A stretch of 64,000 bases of DNA from Adiantum capillus-veneris (lineage: Eukaryota > Streptophyta > Polypodiopsida > Polypodiales > Pteridaceae): contig CM043947.1 in NCBI GenBank assembly GCA_014529385.2, positions 122,429,391 through 122,493,390 on the forward strand. Direction: 5' to 3'. The notes under the pieces are model-generated. The model had not been told where the DNA came from, made no database searches, and worked only from the letters and a program-made list of their open reading frames with translations. Shown here piece after piece: positions 46,153-57,884 of the stretch. Position 1 is the stretch's first letter. Every line of letters begins with the position of its first letter. The position numbers and the translations under genes are program-made.

Positions 46153-46237
46153 ATATTAGAAAATAGGACATAACTAAGTAGATAATTGAGTAGATTACAT
46201 AATGGAGAGAGATAATTTTCACACACAAAAGATTATG

Positions 46238-46268
<31 letters not shown>

Positions 46269-46893
46269 TCACACAATATGCATGGTTCACCCAATGTGGG
46301 ATACGTCCACAGAAAAGCAGCTACTCAATGGATTTAGTACTTCAAACAAGACGTAAGTTACAAAGGGATTATATATACCCTTTTGGAGCTCCCGCCTTGC
46401 TTCACTCTCACCACCTCACATCAACTTCACAATGCTTCACAATCCATTTTTGTGTGTAGAAAAGGCCTCATTTTATAGGCCAAAAAAGACTACTCTCTCT
46501 CACGAGAGGCAGTCGCGTGTAGCTGTCCTTGTGTTGACAAGTCCAAATTGGACCCTCCAATCCGCCCATGTGTGGCCGCCCTTGAGAAGACAAGTCTGCC
46601 CTTGAAATTGGCCACCGGCCATTGAATTTGTCCATCAGTCTCACCGGCCATTGACTTTCGACCACCAATCACTGGACATTGACTACCGACCAACCAACCA
46701 ACCTTTTTTGACCACTTTCCGGCCGTTGTTTGGTCATCATATTCCGGTAAAAAGGGATATTCCGGCAAAGCTAGTTTTTGGTGAGTGAATTTTCTTCACG
46801 CACGATGGCTTCTCCTCATAATAGGGGCCTTACAAATGTGCATTTTTAATACAAAAAATTACAAGGGGTAAATCAGGCTCCATACTTATAACA
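46153..46893 (-). mobile_element. Solo LTR of the copia family, with 5-bp target duplication
   Basis: Matches the copia LTR at 15873-16695 end to end (TTAGAAAATAGGACATA... to ...GGCTCCATACTTATAACA). ATCAA lies directly on both sides (46148-46152 and 46894-46898). It includes a (GA)n tract at ~46241-46268. The orientation is inferred from the matching LTR. Inference: the internal region was removed by recombination between the two LTRs of a full element. The first base pair is TA rather than TG, so an end has mutated. Confidence 0.9.
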
Positions 46894-47617
46894 ATCAATG
46901 GATATTTTTTGTTAGTAGGTTAGTGGTTAGTGTTAGTAATCACTAAAAAGTTAATGATATATTTACAATGGGTAGAATGAGGTAGATGGTTGAAGGAAGA
47001 TGGGTGATGGGTAAATGAAGTCAGGGAATCCTTGTGATGGTGAAGCTTTGAAAAAGTTTCAAACTTACTTGTGTAGGTTCTCAAAAATGATTGCCGATCC
47101 TCTTCTTCTTCTTCTCTTCTTACATTGTCGTCTCCAAGGTTGAGTCACCACGATGAAAATTCCGATATTGGTTGATGAGAATCCCCAATTAGCAGATATT
47201 AAGCATGGTTTTACGTGCTAAAATTAATGTATATAGAGAAGAGGTAATAAAGAATTGCAATTTAGAAGTAATAGAGAGAGGCATAGAGATGGTGTATTTG
47301 ACCTTCATGAATAGAAGTTTTCATGTGGCTCATGATCTTTCTTGATTTGTTTTAGGTTTTTTTCAGATAGTGATGGCGATCGTATTTAGATTGTGCAATT
47401 TAGCTCGGACAAGACAAAAGATGACGTGATTAATGCTTTATTGAGCATTGTGAAGCCCACATTGTGGAGAAATAACTTCGCCCGTTGCATGATGGGTCGA
47501 CCATTGAGTCTACAATGAATGCTTTTATACTATTTTTGTCGTCCAATACTCTTGTATATGGGCTATATGATTCTAGTATTTTACAAGCAATTATCTCCCC
47601 TTGATGTTTGGAAATAG

Positions 47618-48130
47618 GTTTGCGTAGAGAGCATCTCCATGGATGGTTTACGTGGTGCAAGTGCTTGAGTCTCATTAATATTATTGGAATGTAGTTCTCC
47701 TTCATCACTACATCAGTGCTTGGTTTAGGTTTGGGTAGGGAGCATCCTCATGGATGGTTTAGGTGGTGCAAGTGTTTGAGTCTCATTTCTATTGTTGGAA
47801 TGAAGTGCTCCTCCATCACTACATCAGTGCACTTGTATTTTACGACTAGTTACCTCCCCTAGGTGTCTATCTGCTTGGAATTAAGCCTGGGTAGGAAGCA
47901 TTCTCACATAGTGTTTAGGTGGTGCAAGTTTTTGGAGCTCATTTCTATTATTGGAATGGAGTGCTCCTCATCACTACACTAGCGTACTTGTATTTTATGA
48001 CTATTTACCTCCCACATGTGTTTATTCGTCGGAAACAAGTTTGGGTGGGAAGCATCCTCATGGAGGGTTTAAGTGGTGCAACTACACGGGACTTATTACT
48101 ATTGTTGGAATGCTCCTCATCATTACAATA
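47618..48130. repeat. Tandem repeat, four copies of a ~155-bp unit (one shortened)
   Basis: The word TTTGGGTAGGGAGCATCCTC with GGTTTAGGTGGTGCAAG and ATTGTTGGAATG recurs at ~47618, 47730, 47885 and 48038. The first interval is ~112 bp because a ~43-bp CACTTGTATTTTACGAC...CCTCCC spacer is missing there; a related fragment precedes the first copy. Sequence 46899-47617 is non-coding. Confidence 0.85.
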
Positions 48131-48297
48131 GTTTCATGCTATTTTTCTTTTTTTTGCCTACATATATCACTTTTGTTGACTATGTTGATGTTTCTAGAAG
48201 GGCCCCTGATGTTTCCTAGAGGGCCTCGACAGGCTATGGCTCAATACTGGTGGGCAAGAGTGACTAGACCATCTAGTAGCCTTGAGGCCACATGATC

Positions 48298-48400
48298 ATT
48301 TTTTGTGAATGTGAAGAATTGTGAATTGAGAATTTTGTGAATGTGAAGAGTTGTGAATTGAGAGCTTTTTGTGAATGTAAAGAGTTGCGAATTGAGAATC
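48298..48400. repeat. Three ~34-bp tandem copies of TTTTGTGAATGTGAAGAGTT
   Basis: Copies at ~48298, 48333 and 48365 (each followed by GTGAATTGAGA). Confidence 0.88.
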
Positions 48401-48462
48401 TTGTTAATTAACATTGTGATCACACAGAAAGACATATGACTACATTAACATGAAATCCCTAG

Positions 48463-48910
48463 TTGTCGAGAAAGGACCTGGTCAAGGAGAAGGATCCCAT
48501 ATCCTCTCTTAAGGATGCTATAAATTCTTTACAAGCTTTTGAAAAGAAGATAAAAAGCACCAAAAGCATCAAAAATGGAGGAGCTTACATTGTATGTTCT
48601 TCAAAGAAAGGTAAAATGAACCTCAAGTGTACACACTATGGTAGGGACAACCACTTATTTAAAGATTGTTTTTCCATCAACCCTTGTAAAAATTGTGGAC
48701 AAACCAACCATTCTACAAAAATATCGAAAAGATCCATTCAAACCACCAAGAACTTCAAGCGACAACAATCACTACAAAGACAGGGGAAAAGGCAAAGTCA
48801 ACATGGCTTCTTGTGACAACTCAGATGACTTTGACAAAGATGAAAACAACATAAAGAAAACATTTCACCTTGGGGTTGTCTTCACTGGAAACATATTATT
48901 AAAGCACTGA
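48463..48910 (+). pseudogene. Retroelement gag remnant with two degenerate zinc knuckles
   Basis: Seen: helical Lys-rich stretch, then CTHYGRDNHLFKDC (Tyr for the second Cys) and CKNCGQTNHSTKIS (last Cys lost). After a frameshift near 48.72 kb the sequence continues in the next frame as an Arg/Lys- then Asp-rich part (SDDFDKDENN). No LTR or pol is next to it. Element type is unclear. Confidence 0.6.
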
Positions 48911-49252
48911 TTTTGTGTATTCCTTGTACCCTCGTTTGTGTTGTAGGGAAGGACTTGTGTGATCCCACATTGTGTTTAGGGGATTTTGTGTTCCATGCCC
49001 TAGTTTGTTCCAGGGGAGGTTTGTGAGCCTACACCTTCTATATCAAGGGGATGCAAAACTTTATACCTAACCCCTAGTGTGTTTTGAGGGGAGGATGTTC
49101 TATGTGAGTGCTACAGTACAAAACCCACAAAGGGAGGGTTGGTAGGGTTGTGGACTTTGTCGTACCTCACACCTATAGGAAAACCCCTTAGTCTAGAAGT
49201 CATGTGGACCATGTGTGTGTCTTTGTGAAGACAAGAGGTGTGTGTAAGCAAG

Positions 49253-49256
<4 letters not shown>

Positions 49257-49290
<34 letters not shown>

Positions 49291-49315
49291 GTGCGTGTGT
49301 GCGTGTGTGTGTGTT
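49257..49315. repeat. (GT)n microsatellite with GC interruptions
   Basis: GT array broken at regular places by GTGC. Stretch 48911-49799 otherwise shows no gene. Confidence 0.93.
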
Positions 49316-49799
49316 GTATTAAACTTAATACATATACACAAAAGAACATAACATTCAATAGACAACTAGCTTTAGATGACCAGTCATATGTTTGTACAAA
49401 AATTGACTCAATATAAGATTCATTTTTGTACAATATAATAAGAATTAGGCATCATTCCAATGATCCTATAAAAAAAATTAAGAGTCATGGAGGTCATCTA
49501 GGTTGAATTGGCAGGGTTCTTCAAAGTCGGATAGCAACAAAGCAAAAAATCCTCTTAAGTTAAGATAGGATTCTCACATGCATCCATATAAACAAGACAA
49601 CAAATTTGTTAGCCTTGAACATGTATTACAAGTGGCAAAGAACCTATCAGTTGTTATCCATGTCCCTCTCTTTTTTTTAACCTTAAACTACTATCCAAAA
49701 ATAAATTAGAGTATATAATAGTGTAAAGCATCTGAAAGCATTCATCCTTTCAAATGTAAGTGGCTCAATCCTAAGTACTTTTCTTTATACCAATGTTAA

Positions 49800-50440
49800 A
49801 CCAGACTCAACAAACCCCGCCTAGCTTGGTGGTTCTTCAAAATCTTCTTAGTCTGCCCTCTCGCTAAAGCCATCGCTTCTTCATATGACACAAGGCCATC
49901 TATCTCCACTTTGTTTCAAACCTCCTCATGTAGGCAATCCATGAGCTTGCTCAACTTTTAAAAATCAACATTTTTTGTAGCAGTTACCTTTATAAGACAT
50001 CCCTAAAGGGCTTCAAACTCCCATTCGAACACTTGAAAATCACCCTCCAAGATTTTCTTCAACCCATCTAGCTTCCTTCACCTCATCTAGTTGTGGATCT
50101 GCCACATATTTGCCTCAAAAGGCTGCTTCCAAGGCCTCCCAATCTTCCTTCTCTTCTTCACATAAACCATCATACCATCTCCTCACTTTACCATGAACTA
50201 GGAGTGGGAAAACTGCACTACACCTTCATCTCTTGATAAGCTTCTCTCCAGTAAAAAAAAAAAACATAATCTTGGAGCCAAGTTTTTGCATCTTCAACCC
50301 TAGTGAATATTGGAAAATCTCACCACATTCTCTTTAGCAACACTTTCTTTTCAAAGACTGCCCATCTTACATCGCCAAAACCATTGCTTCACCTTCAAAT
50401 AGGAGCAATCAGCGTGCTCCTCCATGGGGGCACCAAATCA
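49800..50440 (-). pseudogene. Gag remnant of another Ty3/gypsy element (element C)
   Basis: Seen on the minus strand: starting just after a primer site, fragments F.TRVEDAKTWLQDYV, QEMKV, WYDGL(C)EEEKEDWEAL, FQVFEWEFEALQGCLIKV and EEAMALARGQTKK appear in order across frames. This is the usual plant gypsy Gag core. Stops and shifts are frequent. Downstream protease and pol were not found. The primer site core (TTTGGTGCCCCCA at 50425-50437) equals that of Gypsy-A. Confidence 0.65.
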
Positions 50441-51200
50441 TGGAGAGGGGGAATGGGAACACTCCTGAAAATAAAACCTAAATGCCTCTTTATAGCCCAA
50501 AGTACTCATAGCACCCCACTTCTCTCAGAAACACCTTCAATACTTCACACTTACACCACCAAAAACATCATTCATACACTTACCAATACACACATGCTCT
50601 GTACAATTTCTAGGAAACAATCAACGCAATTTTTCCTGCTTCCAATACTTCCAAAAATTAACACATCTCTCTCTTTCTCTCTCACACACACTGGCACCAC
50701 ACACTCTGAAGACAAGAAAAGAAGAAAGGGGGGAAGGGGGAGAGATGACACCAAACCAGTAATGACATTGTCAACTTCAATGAGAAACACCATGTACAAA
50801 CTCCCAACACTCGATTCTAGGCCGCAACATGGCCATCACCAATTCATAGAGAGGGGCACACACCTCCCTTGCAACTCAATTGTGTCATTGGTACACACCT
50901 CGACAAGAAATCCAACATTGTCTTCACTTTGGCAACAACTCCTCTTGGTAGCCCTCAATGACTCCCTCTTTGCAAAGCTCTTTCCCTTCCAAGCTGCTCC
51001 ATGGTGATTCACCATCTGGTTCCTTGCTCCAACTCCTTGAGCGCTCGAAGCTCTTTCCCTTTCCTTTCCTCAATCCTCTTCTCACACCCCCAAAGAAAAA
51101 GGCCCCCTTCATTAAGAACGACCCCTCCCTTTTCATTAGGAGAACTTTGGACTCGCTTTTGCGCCCTATAAGAAGTTCCACGTCATCTTAGATAGAGAAA
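50441..51200 (-). repeat. Probable 5' LTR/leader of element C (left and right limits approximate)
   Basis: Immediately upstream (minus strand) of the primer site. Contains a minus-strand TATA box GGGCTATAAAGAGG at ~50485-50497, about 50 bp before the LTR end (CTCTCCA). The start of the LTR was not identified. The long plus-strand open frame across this stretch has no recognisable content. Confidence 0.45.
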
Positions 51201-51642
51201 ATGAAAATGTTAGATAGTATATTTTAGGTGACGCTTTTTTGCACCAACAAACATCCAAAATGACATTCATTGTTTGGTAGCCGTCGTCTTCTTTTCTTGT
51301 CCTCCTTTCTCTTGTCAGGAATCTAAATAACCGTATAACTAATGATTTGAAACACCAATTTACAAGCATTTCCTCCAAAAACATAAGCTACAGGAACTCT
51401 ATCAACTCTAAACACATGGGACTACAGTGATTTTAAACGCCAGCTCCCATGCCTTTGCTGCCAAAACTTGAGATATTTCGTTAGTCATAGGAATGGACAA
51501 CACTTCTTTTCCTATTGAAAACATCAATTTGAATTTTCAATCCCCAACCCTTCATCTTCAGCATTTACCCAAGAAAGAGCACACATCATCTTCACGCTGA
51601 TGTATTACAAGCGTACGCACCATTGTAGAGGAGTCTTTCTTA

Positions 51643-54161
51643 TTGCAACGGGAGAAAGAACTTAGGACAAACAAGGAACATCATTATAATTTGTGGACCG
51701 ATGGGTCTATTTACCTAAAGGATCCTACAACAAATGTGCCACCTCCCTTTGCTAATATTCCTAATCTTTTACATTTCACAGGCGATGGCAAGGATGGGCT
51801 ACTTGGATGCACTGAATATTTGGAAATGCGAGGATTGAATGCGGAAAATCAAATAAACCTCCTAGCGATGGAGAACATGCAGCTGAAGAAACTTAATGAA
51901 GCATGCACTCAAAAGATTTCATCAAACAAAGAGACAATCCAAAGCCTTGAGAAGAAGATCACAAGTTTGCGTGTGAAAGACACCGTGCTTGGGAGTCGAA
52001 AAAGAAAACGAGATCTATGTAACATAAATAATATGAAGATTGGTAGTGGCGGCCTGAAAAAATAAATACAAGCTTTAAGGTAACTCAAAGTTTGGTTCTG
52101 CTTTTGTATCATATATATGCTTTACACTTTCTTATTACTGATCATGATGCATGGTGCTTTCGTTGCAGGACTTTGTTACATCCAAACTCGAACAGAGTAG
52201 GTTCCAATGTTGGAGTAGGTTCCAATGTCGGTGTGCACTACAGACGTCTAGTTCCAAAACATGTAGTTGAAGAGATGATAACACAGAAGAAATTTGAAAA
52301 ATTGAAAGGGAGACTCCTTACCTCCTTCATGAAGGAGAATCAATTGGAGCCAATGGAAGTGCAAGCAATACTTGATGAGAGTGGCATCTCGCAGATGGGA
52401 TACAGGGCTCTCCTTAAAGCGTTAGCTAAAAAGTCTCAAAATAAATTACAGAGAGGATCATTGCTTCCAAAGACATCACATGTAAAGGCTGCATGTTGAC
52501 ACATAAACGATGAGGTGTTTGAGAAACTTGGATCACCGTTCTATATTGAATCAATATTCATACGCAAGGGGGGAGAGAGTTACAATATAACAAGCATAAC
52601 AACCTCTTTGTTAATCTTGAAGCATTGCAAAGGTATGCAATTTACTTCTTTGATATGAGTCAAAAGAAGTGCAAGGGGTTCTCAAGTTTGCTTTGAAGCT
52701 TGACGTGTGCAAGGTTCTGAAGGACAGGAAGCTAGAGAGAATCACCATTACCCTCATGAATAGATCTTCGGATCCATCAATAACCAAAGAGCACCCACGA
52801 TATTCCAGGTGTAGTCCAAAAATAATATTCTAATGCTAGGTTCATTTGAGGTACACTTGTTTCAATCTATAATAACAAAAATATTTCATGTATGGTTCTT
52901 GGTTAGTCGATAAACAAAATTTTGACATCCTTCATTGGGTTTTAGTCAAACCTAGATTCCTTCTATCATCATTGACCAAAGAAATGGAGGTGTGCTTTCA
53001 GTGGAAGATTTGGTGACTACAAAGTTGAATGGCACATGGCAGGTGACTTAAAAGACTCTTAAGTGCATGTACAACATAGCACACGGTGCATCTGTGTCAA
53101 ATCCATGTTTATACTACATGGCCAATGCACAATCTCTTGAGAGTGTGCAATGGATTAGAGTACCCAAAAGACATCTTCAAGATGAATCTTCTCGGTCAGT
53201 TCTTGAAATTCCTCCATGTAGAGTTCACGTTTGTACACTCCATGCACTCTGCAGAATAATTGAAAAGGTGGTCCATTTGTACATATGTTTTGCATGGACC
53301 TTAAAGCCAGTGAGTGAGTCAAAAAGAGTCATCAAAGCCTTAGAGGAAGTTCTCTCATGCATTTGTTTGCATGGAGGCAATGTCAAAATGGAATAGGACC
53401 CTAAGATGTCTCAAGGTCGTTACAAGGTACCAAGGAAAGCGTCGATAGGCAACGTGAAGGCCAGAAGGTTTCTTAGGTTTAGCCTCAAAGATTCTGATAG
53501 AGAGGAGAAGAGAATCATGTTCAACAAATGGAAACAATGACATAGAGTGGTTAAAGACAATGCTAGTGGTGGGCAATCCAAAATCACAAGACAAACATGT
53601 GGAAATCACTCGATAAAATCTTACACTACACTGAGCAGCATTCGTGGGACAAAAGTAAGCTCACACCATTTCAAGCAGCCTTACTGGATTGGAAGAATGC
53701 ATATCTGGCAGAGTGGGGTGGGCAACATATCACTCATTACATGGTGAGTTACCATGTTCCATATGCAAACAACATATGCTCCATAAATCCCTACTCTACT
53801 TACCTCTTTTCTTATTCCAACGCAGCACATATTGTTCAACCATGGTCCTTATTTTTTCAAAACATACGGCTCGTTGTCAGTATGGTCCACACAAGGCATG
53901 GAAAAGACGCACTACATGGCAAGAACAGGTTACTTTAAGCACACCAGACACAGTGGAGGCAAGGATAGAGCCAATAGCCTATTAGAGTTACACCAATGGA
54001 CTTATAGACGACTTATATATAGAGCAAGGCAGAAAGAGCTTCTTAAGAGTTCAAAATTTGCACGTTCTTTACAACTCATCCACAAAGAGAGGAAGCAAAG
54101 GGCTTGGGGAAACTCAAATGCGGGGGAGCGCCATGCAAGCGGGCATCAGTCACAAGTCTAG
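51643..54161 (+). pseudogene. Multi-exon gene of an unnamed, possibly transposon-derived family; partly broken
   Basis: Seen: exon 51643-~52080 (coiled coil at ~70-110; a TAA just before the donor TTTAAG|GTAACT); acceptor at 52168 then ILDESGISQMGYRALLKAL; a later exon around 53067-53396 with VHVCTLHALCRIIEKVVHL. The last two exons join exactly through an 82-bp intron (53744-53825, GTGAGT...CGCAG, phase 0), giving HITHYM + HILFNHGPYF...YGSLSVWSTQGMEK. Known from memory only: a similar THYMH..V.H.P...QG.EK.N layout occurs in uncharacterised, probably transposon-derived proteins of plants, cnidarians and others. In-frame stops near 52075, 52497 and 53395 may be exon limits or lesions. Confidence 0.5.
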
Positions 54162-54222
54162 AGCGGGAGAAGATGGGCCTAATCCCATCGTATTTATTCT
54201 CTTCGTTGCACCCCCTTCTTAC

Positions 54223-55290
54223 TCACTGTACCTCTTTGACTTGCATGCCCCTTAGCCAAACTCTTTCCTCTATTGATGGTAGCATCCACGCGGGCATCAA
54301 GCATCTTCTATCCCTTAAAAACAGCCTTTTGTTGTATGGATCTAGGCTCTTGGGGTCTTTGACTCTTGCCGCCAAGGCATGAGCTGTGTACAACATGAAA
54401 TAGGGAGCCCTGAGTGCTTGGCACCCATACTTGATGCCAAAAATGTGTAGAGAAATTTGTTTCTCTATCAGGATTATCCTTTCTGCGTTCAATGGCATGG
54501 GATGCCCACCACACAATCTAGTAATAACTTTCATTGCATACAAAGAGAACTTTGCATTATCCTCAAAGTATTCCTTGCAATATATTATGATCTATAAAAC
54601 AATATCAAAACATTCATGTGTTATTATTGATATGCGTACAATAGTGTCAAGTACCTGAATTGCTTCTAAAAACCTTTTTATGGTTAAAAAGCTCCATGTA
54701 CTGAGACAACGTTGCATCCTTGCCTTGCACTCCAATGAAAATTCCTTGCCTTTGAGCCTCCTGCTCTTCTAAGGAAATTATCATCATAAAACAAGCACTT
54801 GTCAACAATCAGATTTATCTCAATATTTCATATTGGAAAATGGGAAAAACCATCTGCATGTTGCTAAAGAAGTTATCATTTGATTTTCGTCCATTTCTAG
54901 CAGGGACCTTCCCCACAAGTGAATTGAGTGACTATTCACCTTCTGGGCCATGGGTGCCACGGAGATACCCATGTTTTCTAAGCCAAGATGTCTTGTGGTC
55001 AATTGGAGTTGCTCCTCTACTGGAAAATTGGCTTCTTCAAACTTTGCTTCATTGAATATATCTTTGATCAGTTGACCCCCTAAAGTGAATTGTGTGTCGT
55101 GCACAGATGTGTCAGTAAGTAGATGTTTTTCCACTCCATCCTCAACAAATCCCATGTCTATCTCAAAAAAATTTGCAATTGCAGCTAAGCAGTAGTCCTC
55201 TCGTATATTCAACTCATGCATAATATCCATGAGGAGAATGTAGTGCACCCCGTCGGCCATAGCAAAACTAGGAACGCAATTCAAAGGCAA
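54223..55290 (-). CDS. Unrecognised multi-exon gene, convergent with the preceding one
   Basis: Seen: exon 55290-~54820 (MADGVHYILLMDIMHELNIREDYCLAAIANFF and an acidic stretch), a short frame ~54775-54655 (IFIGVQGKDATLSQYMELFNHKK), and a final exon ~54592-54223 with YMLYTAHALAARV-like and LRDRRCLMPAWML. A TTTTATAG acceptor precedes the last exon. The phase 0 join works if the donor is AAG|GTTTTT (~54672), not the better-looking TTCAG|GTACTT, so splicing is uncertain. I recognise no family. It ends 62 bp from the end of the plus-strand neighbour. Confidence 0.4.
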
Positions 55291-56004
55291 AGACCCTTAC
55301 TCATTTGGCCTTTCTTGCTTTCTTCCAAGTGTTGCATTCGCAAGAGAAGCAAGAGTTAGCCTGCATCAAAACGTCTCCTTTAATACTTCTAGCCGCTCTT
55401 CCTCTGGGTCAAACTATAACTCCACGTCTCCTACCTCTTCTTCATGTGCCAATGGGCAACTACCAAAATTTGACGACTGGGAAGTCTTTGAATCACCATT
55501 CGTCACAGGTACAAGTAACACACAAACCCATGGTTGAATTCCACTAAGCAAATCCTTTTAGGCCTTTTAGAGTGCTTAGGACATCTTTCTTTGACAAGCA
55601 GTGCATTGGAGGGACACTTTTCCAGTCAGCGATTCAACCTACTTGCAGCACGCTTCTCTGGGTCAAGATATGTTCGATGCACAAATTTCTAGGGAGCTAT
55701 CACAAATGACTACTTTGTGCTATTGCAGATGCATTTGTAGGTACTCTATTAAGCAATCAATAATCCGCTAGATACAAAACTCTGCATTAAACATTAGTGA
55801 TAGCTCTAGTGCACGGTCAGGAGCACAAATGTTGTATAGGAACGTGAACATTTTTTCTTCACATGTATCCTCCCCTACATCGTTCTTCTCTAGTACTATG
55901 TTTCGCATGTCTGAAAGAAACAGCAAGACAAAGCTACTATTATATAATGAACGTAACCAACATTATCATCTTCGTACTATTCATGTTGTATCCACTCCCA
56001 TTTA
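55291..56004. other. No supported gene
   Basis: Short open frames only; the minus-strand gene start at 55290 would have its promoter here. Confidence 0.4.
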
Positions 56005-56071
56005 GGGTCAAAACCAAGCAAATAGAGGGCTTGAAGGATTCTTCAGGGCCTTCTTTGCTTGGTTCTGACCC
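56005..56071. repeat. Near-palindromic ~65-bp element P1
   Basis: GGGTCA.AACCAAGCAAA at the left pairs with TTTGCTTGGTTCTGACCC at the right, and the interior (GGGCTTGAAGGATTCTTCAGGGCC) also pairs, so nearly the whole 67 bp folds. Confidence 0.9.
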
Positions 56072-56123
56072 AAGAGAATATATCAGTACAATTCACGGTA
56101 TCTCCGCATCCATTCGGCATAGA

Positions 56124-56525
56124 GGTTTAGAACCAAGCAAAGGAGTCCCTTGTGAAATTATTGAGGCTCCTATTCATCGGGTTCTGACCCGTGCATTGAG
56201 AGGCCTGGTCAAAACCATGCAAGAGGCTGCTTGGTTCTGACCCGCTTATTTAGTAGAGTTGAGGATGTGGCAATAGTTGGAACCAAGCGAGTAAGGGCAT
56301 AAACAATCCCCCAAGGGCCCATATTCGCTTGGTTCTAACCAAGGTGATTGTCTCGATACTATCCACGTATATTTGGAGTTAGAACCAAGTGAAGAGAGGG
56401 CTTGAAGGATTATTCAAGCCCTTCTTTGCTTGATTCTGGCCCAAGAGAATATATCAGTACAATTCACAGTATCGCCGCATCCATTCGGCACCAAGGGTCA
56501 GAACCAAGCGAAGAAGGGCCTGCAG
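56124..56525. repeat. Further copies P2-P6 of the ~65-bp near-palindrome
   Basis: P2 56124-56190, P3 56207-56243 (short, ~37 bp), P4 56277-56340, P5 56377-56442, P6 56495-56525 (left half). P1 plus its right flank and P5 plus its right flank (AAGAGAATATATCAGTAC...CATTCGGCA) form a direct duplication offset by ~371 bp. Confidence 0.88.
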
Positions 56526-56853
56526 AATCCTTAGTTATTCATTTAATACTCTGTTTGAGAATAGTTGTCTTAGTTATCAATAACTAATAACGAAGCCTCG
56601 TGTCCCCATAGCCTATCTAAGCCCACTCACTCACGATGCCCAAACAGATCATTAAATGAGAAACCATAGCCTTGCATGGTCAGACAAGGGGTCATTACTC
56701 CACTATGCTTTGAACCTCACAAATATGCATGGAGAATCTCAACCCATTGTTATTGTGCTCCGACCTTAATGACTACTCTCCCCTTGTGCCCTGACCCTGT
56801 GACGAAGGTGCCACATACGTGAAACACACAGGTAGAGGAGAGCTAGCCGGGGG

Positions 56854-56895
<42 letters not shown>

Positions 56896-57310
56896 ATCTC
56901 TACAATATCCAATGGCACCGAGGTGGATGGGGATGTGGAAGGTAATAGTAAACGCAAAGATTTGGAGGGCACTGAGAGCACAATTGCGAGAGGTTTTTGA
57001 GAGCAAGATTGCGAAGGCAAAGGCAAGGGCGATGGGGACATGGCAGTAACAGACTCGAAGCTTTGGAGGTTGCTAAGAGCAAGATCGAGATAGGTGGCTG
57101 AGAGCAAGATTGCAAAAAAGGCAAGGCCAATCTGTTTCTCCTGTTTGGAGATGGTGATGTTGACACCCAACTCCAAAAGGACACGTGGGTTGGCCATCAC
57201 ACAAGGACAACTAGTGTAAACACAATAAACGGACTCATATTCTTATGCAGTACGGTCACCAAACGTCATGAAAATAGAAATTGCTCATTAAGGAGGTGCA
57301 TGGTCCAAAG
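56526..57310. other. No supported gene; includes a (GA)n array at 56856-56893
   Basis: Open frames on both strands between 56766 and 57200 run through or beside the GA array and lack features. Confidence 0.5.
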
Positions 57311-57395
57311 TTTAGAGGTAGGTAACCCCACCTTCAAGTGCCAGCTTGAAGGTGGGGTTTAGAGGTAGGTAACCCCACCTTCAAGTGCCAGCTTG
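57311..57395. repeat. Direct repeat containing a perfect 15-bp-arm hairpin
   Basis: A 38-bp word beginning TTTAGAGGTAGGTAACCCCA occurs at 57311-57348 and 57358-57395. Within it AACCCCACCTTCAAG (57324-57338) pairs exactly with 57345-57359 around the loop TGCCAG. Confidence 0.93.
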
Positions 57396-57578
57396 CTTCC
57401 CATTCACATTTTAACTCTACCTCAGTCCCAGCTGAGCCTTCGTGCAGTGTACAAACAGTAAAAGGACAAGTACTCCCGCCCACTTGCCGCATCCTCTTGT
57501 CTCAATTTGTTGACGTAGATCTATCTCTACACAGTGCTCAGCTATTTTATCATTCTTTTCTGTAGTTCAAATCTGAAA

Positions 57579-57786
57579 GGTCGGTACCAAGCGAATAGGA
57601 GTGGTAGAACTATGTTTCGGGCTCTGATTCACGTGGTATTGACCGCCGTCTTCCTTGTAGTTGTGTTTTTGTTGTGTTGTTTGTAGATCTTTGATTCTTT
57701 TCTGCAGTTCAAATTTCCAAGGTCAGTGCCAAGCAAATAGGGGTGTCATTACTGTAGTTGATGCTCTGGTTTGCTTGATACTGACC
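57579..57786. repeat. Near-palindromes P7 and P8, within a ~142-bp direct duplication
   Basis: P7 57579-57644 (GGTCGGTACCAAGCGAATAGG ... GGTATTGACC) and P8 57721-57786 (GGTCAGTGCCAAGCAAATAGG ... GATACTGACC). Flanks TTCTTTTCTG.AGTTCAAAT on the left and TTGTAGTTGTGTTT on the right are shared. P8 lies ~100 bp upstream of the H3-like start. Confidence 0.88.
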
Positions 57787-57884
57787 ATAATATTTGTAGT
57801 TGTGTTTGACACGTGGATCCCCTTATGTGAAAGTAACATTTGCTCACACAATGTGGTTGTTTCTTCATTATGCTGTTTGTAGAG

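Noticed and set aside
50303-51007. 234-codon plus-strand open frame
   Set aside because: It lies antisense to the element C gag, primer site and probable LTR, and shows no domain.
54104-54382. Plus-strand frames between the two convergent genes
   Set aside because: They overlap coding blocks on the other strand or shifted frames of the preceding gene and have no features.
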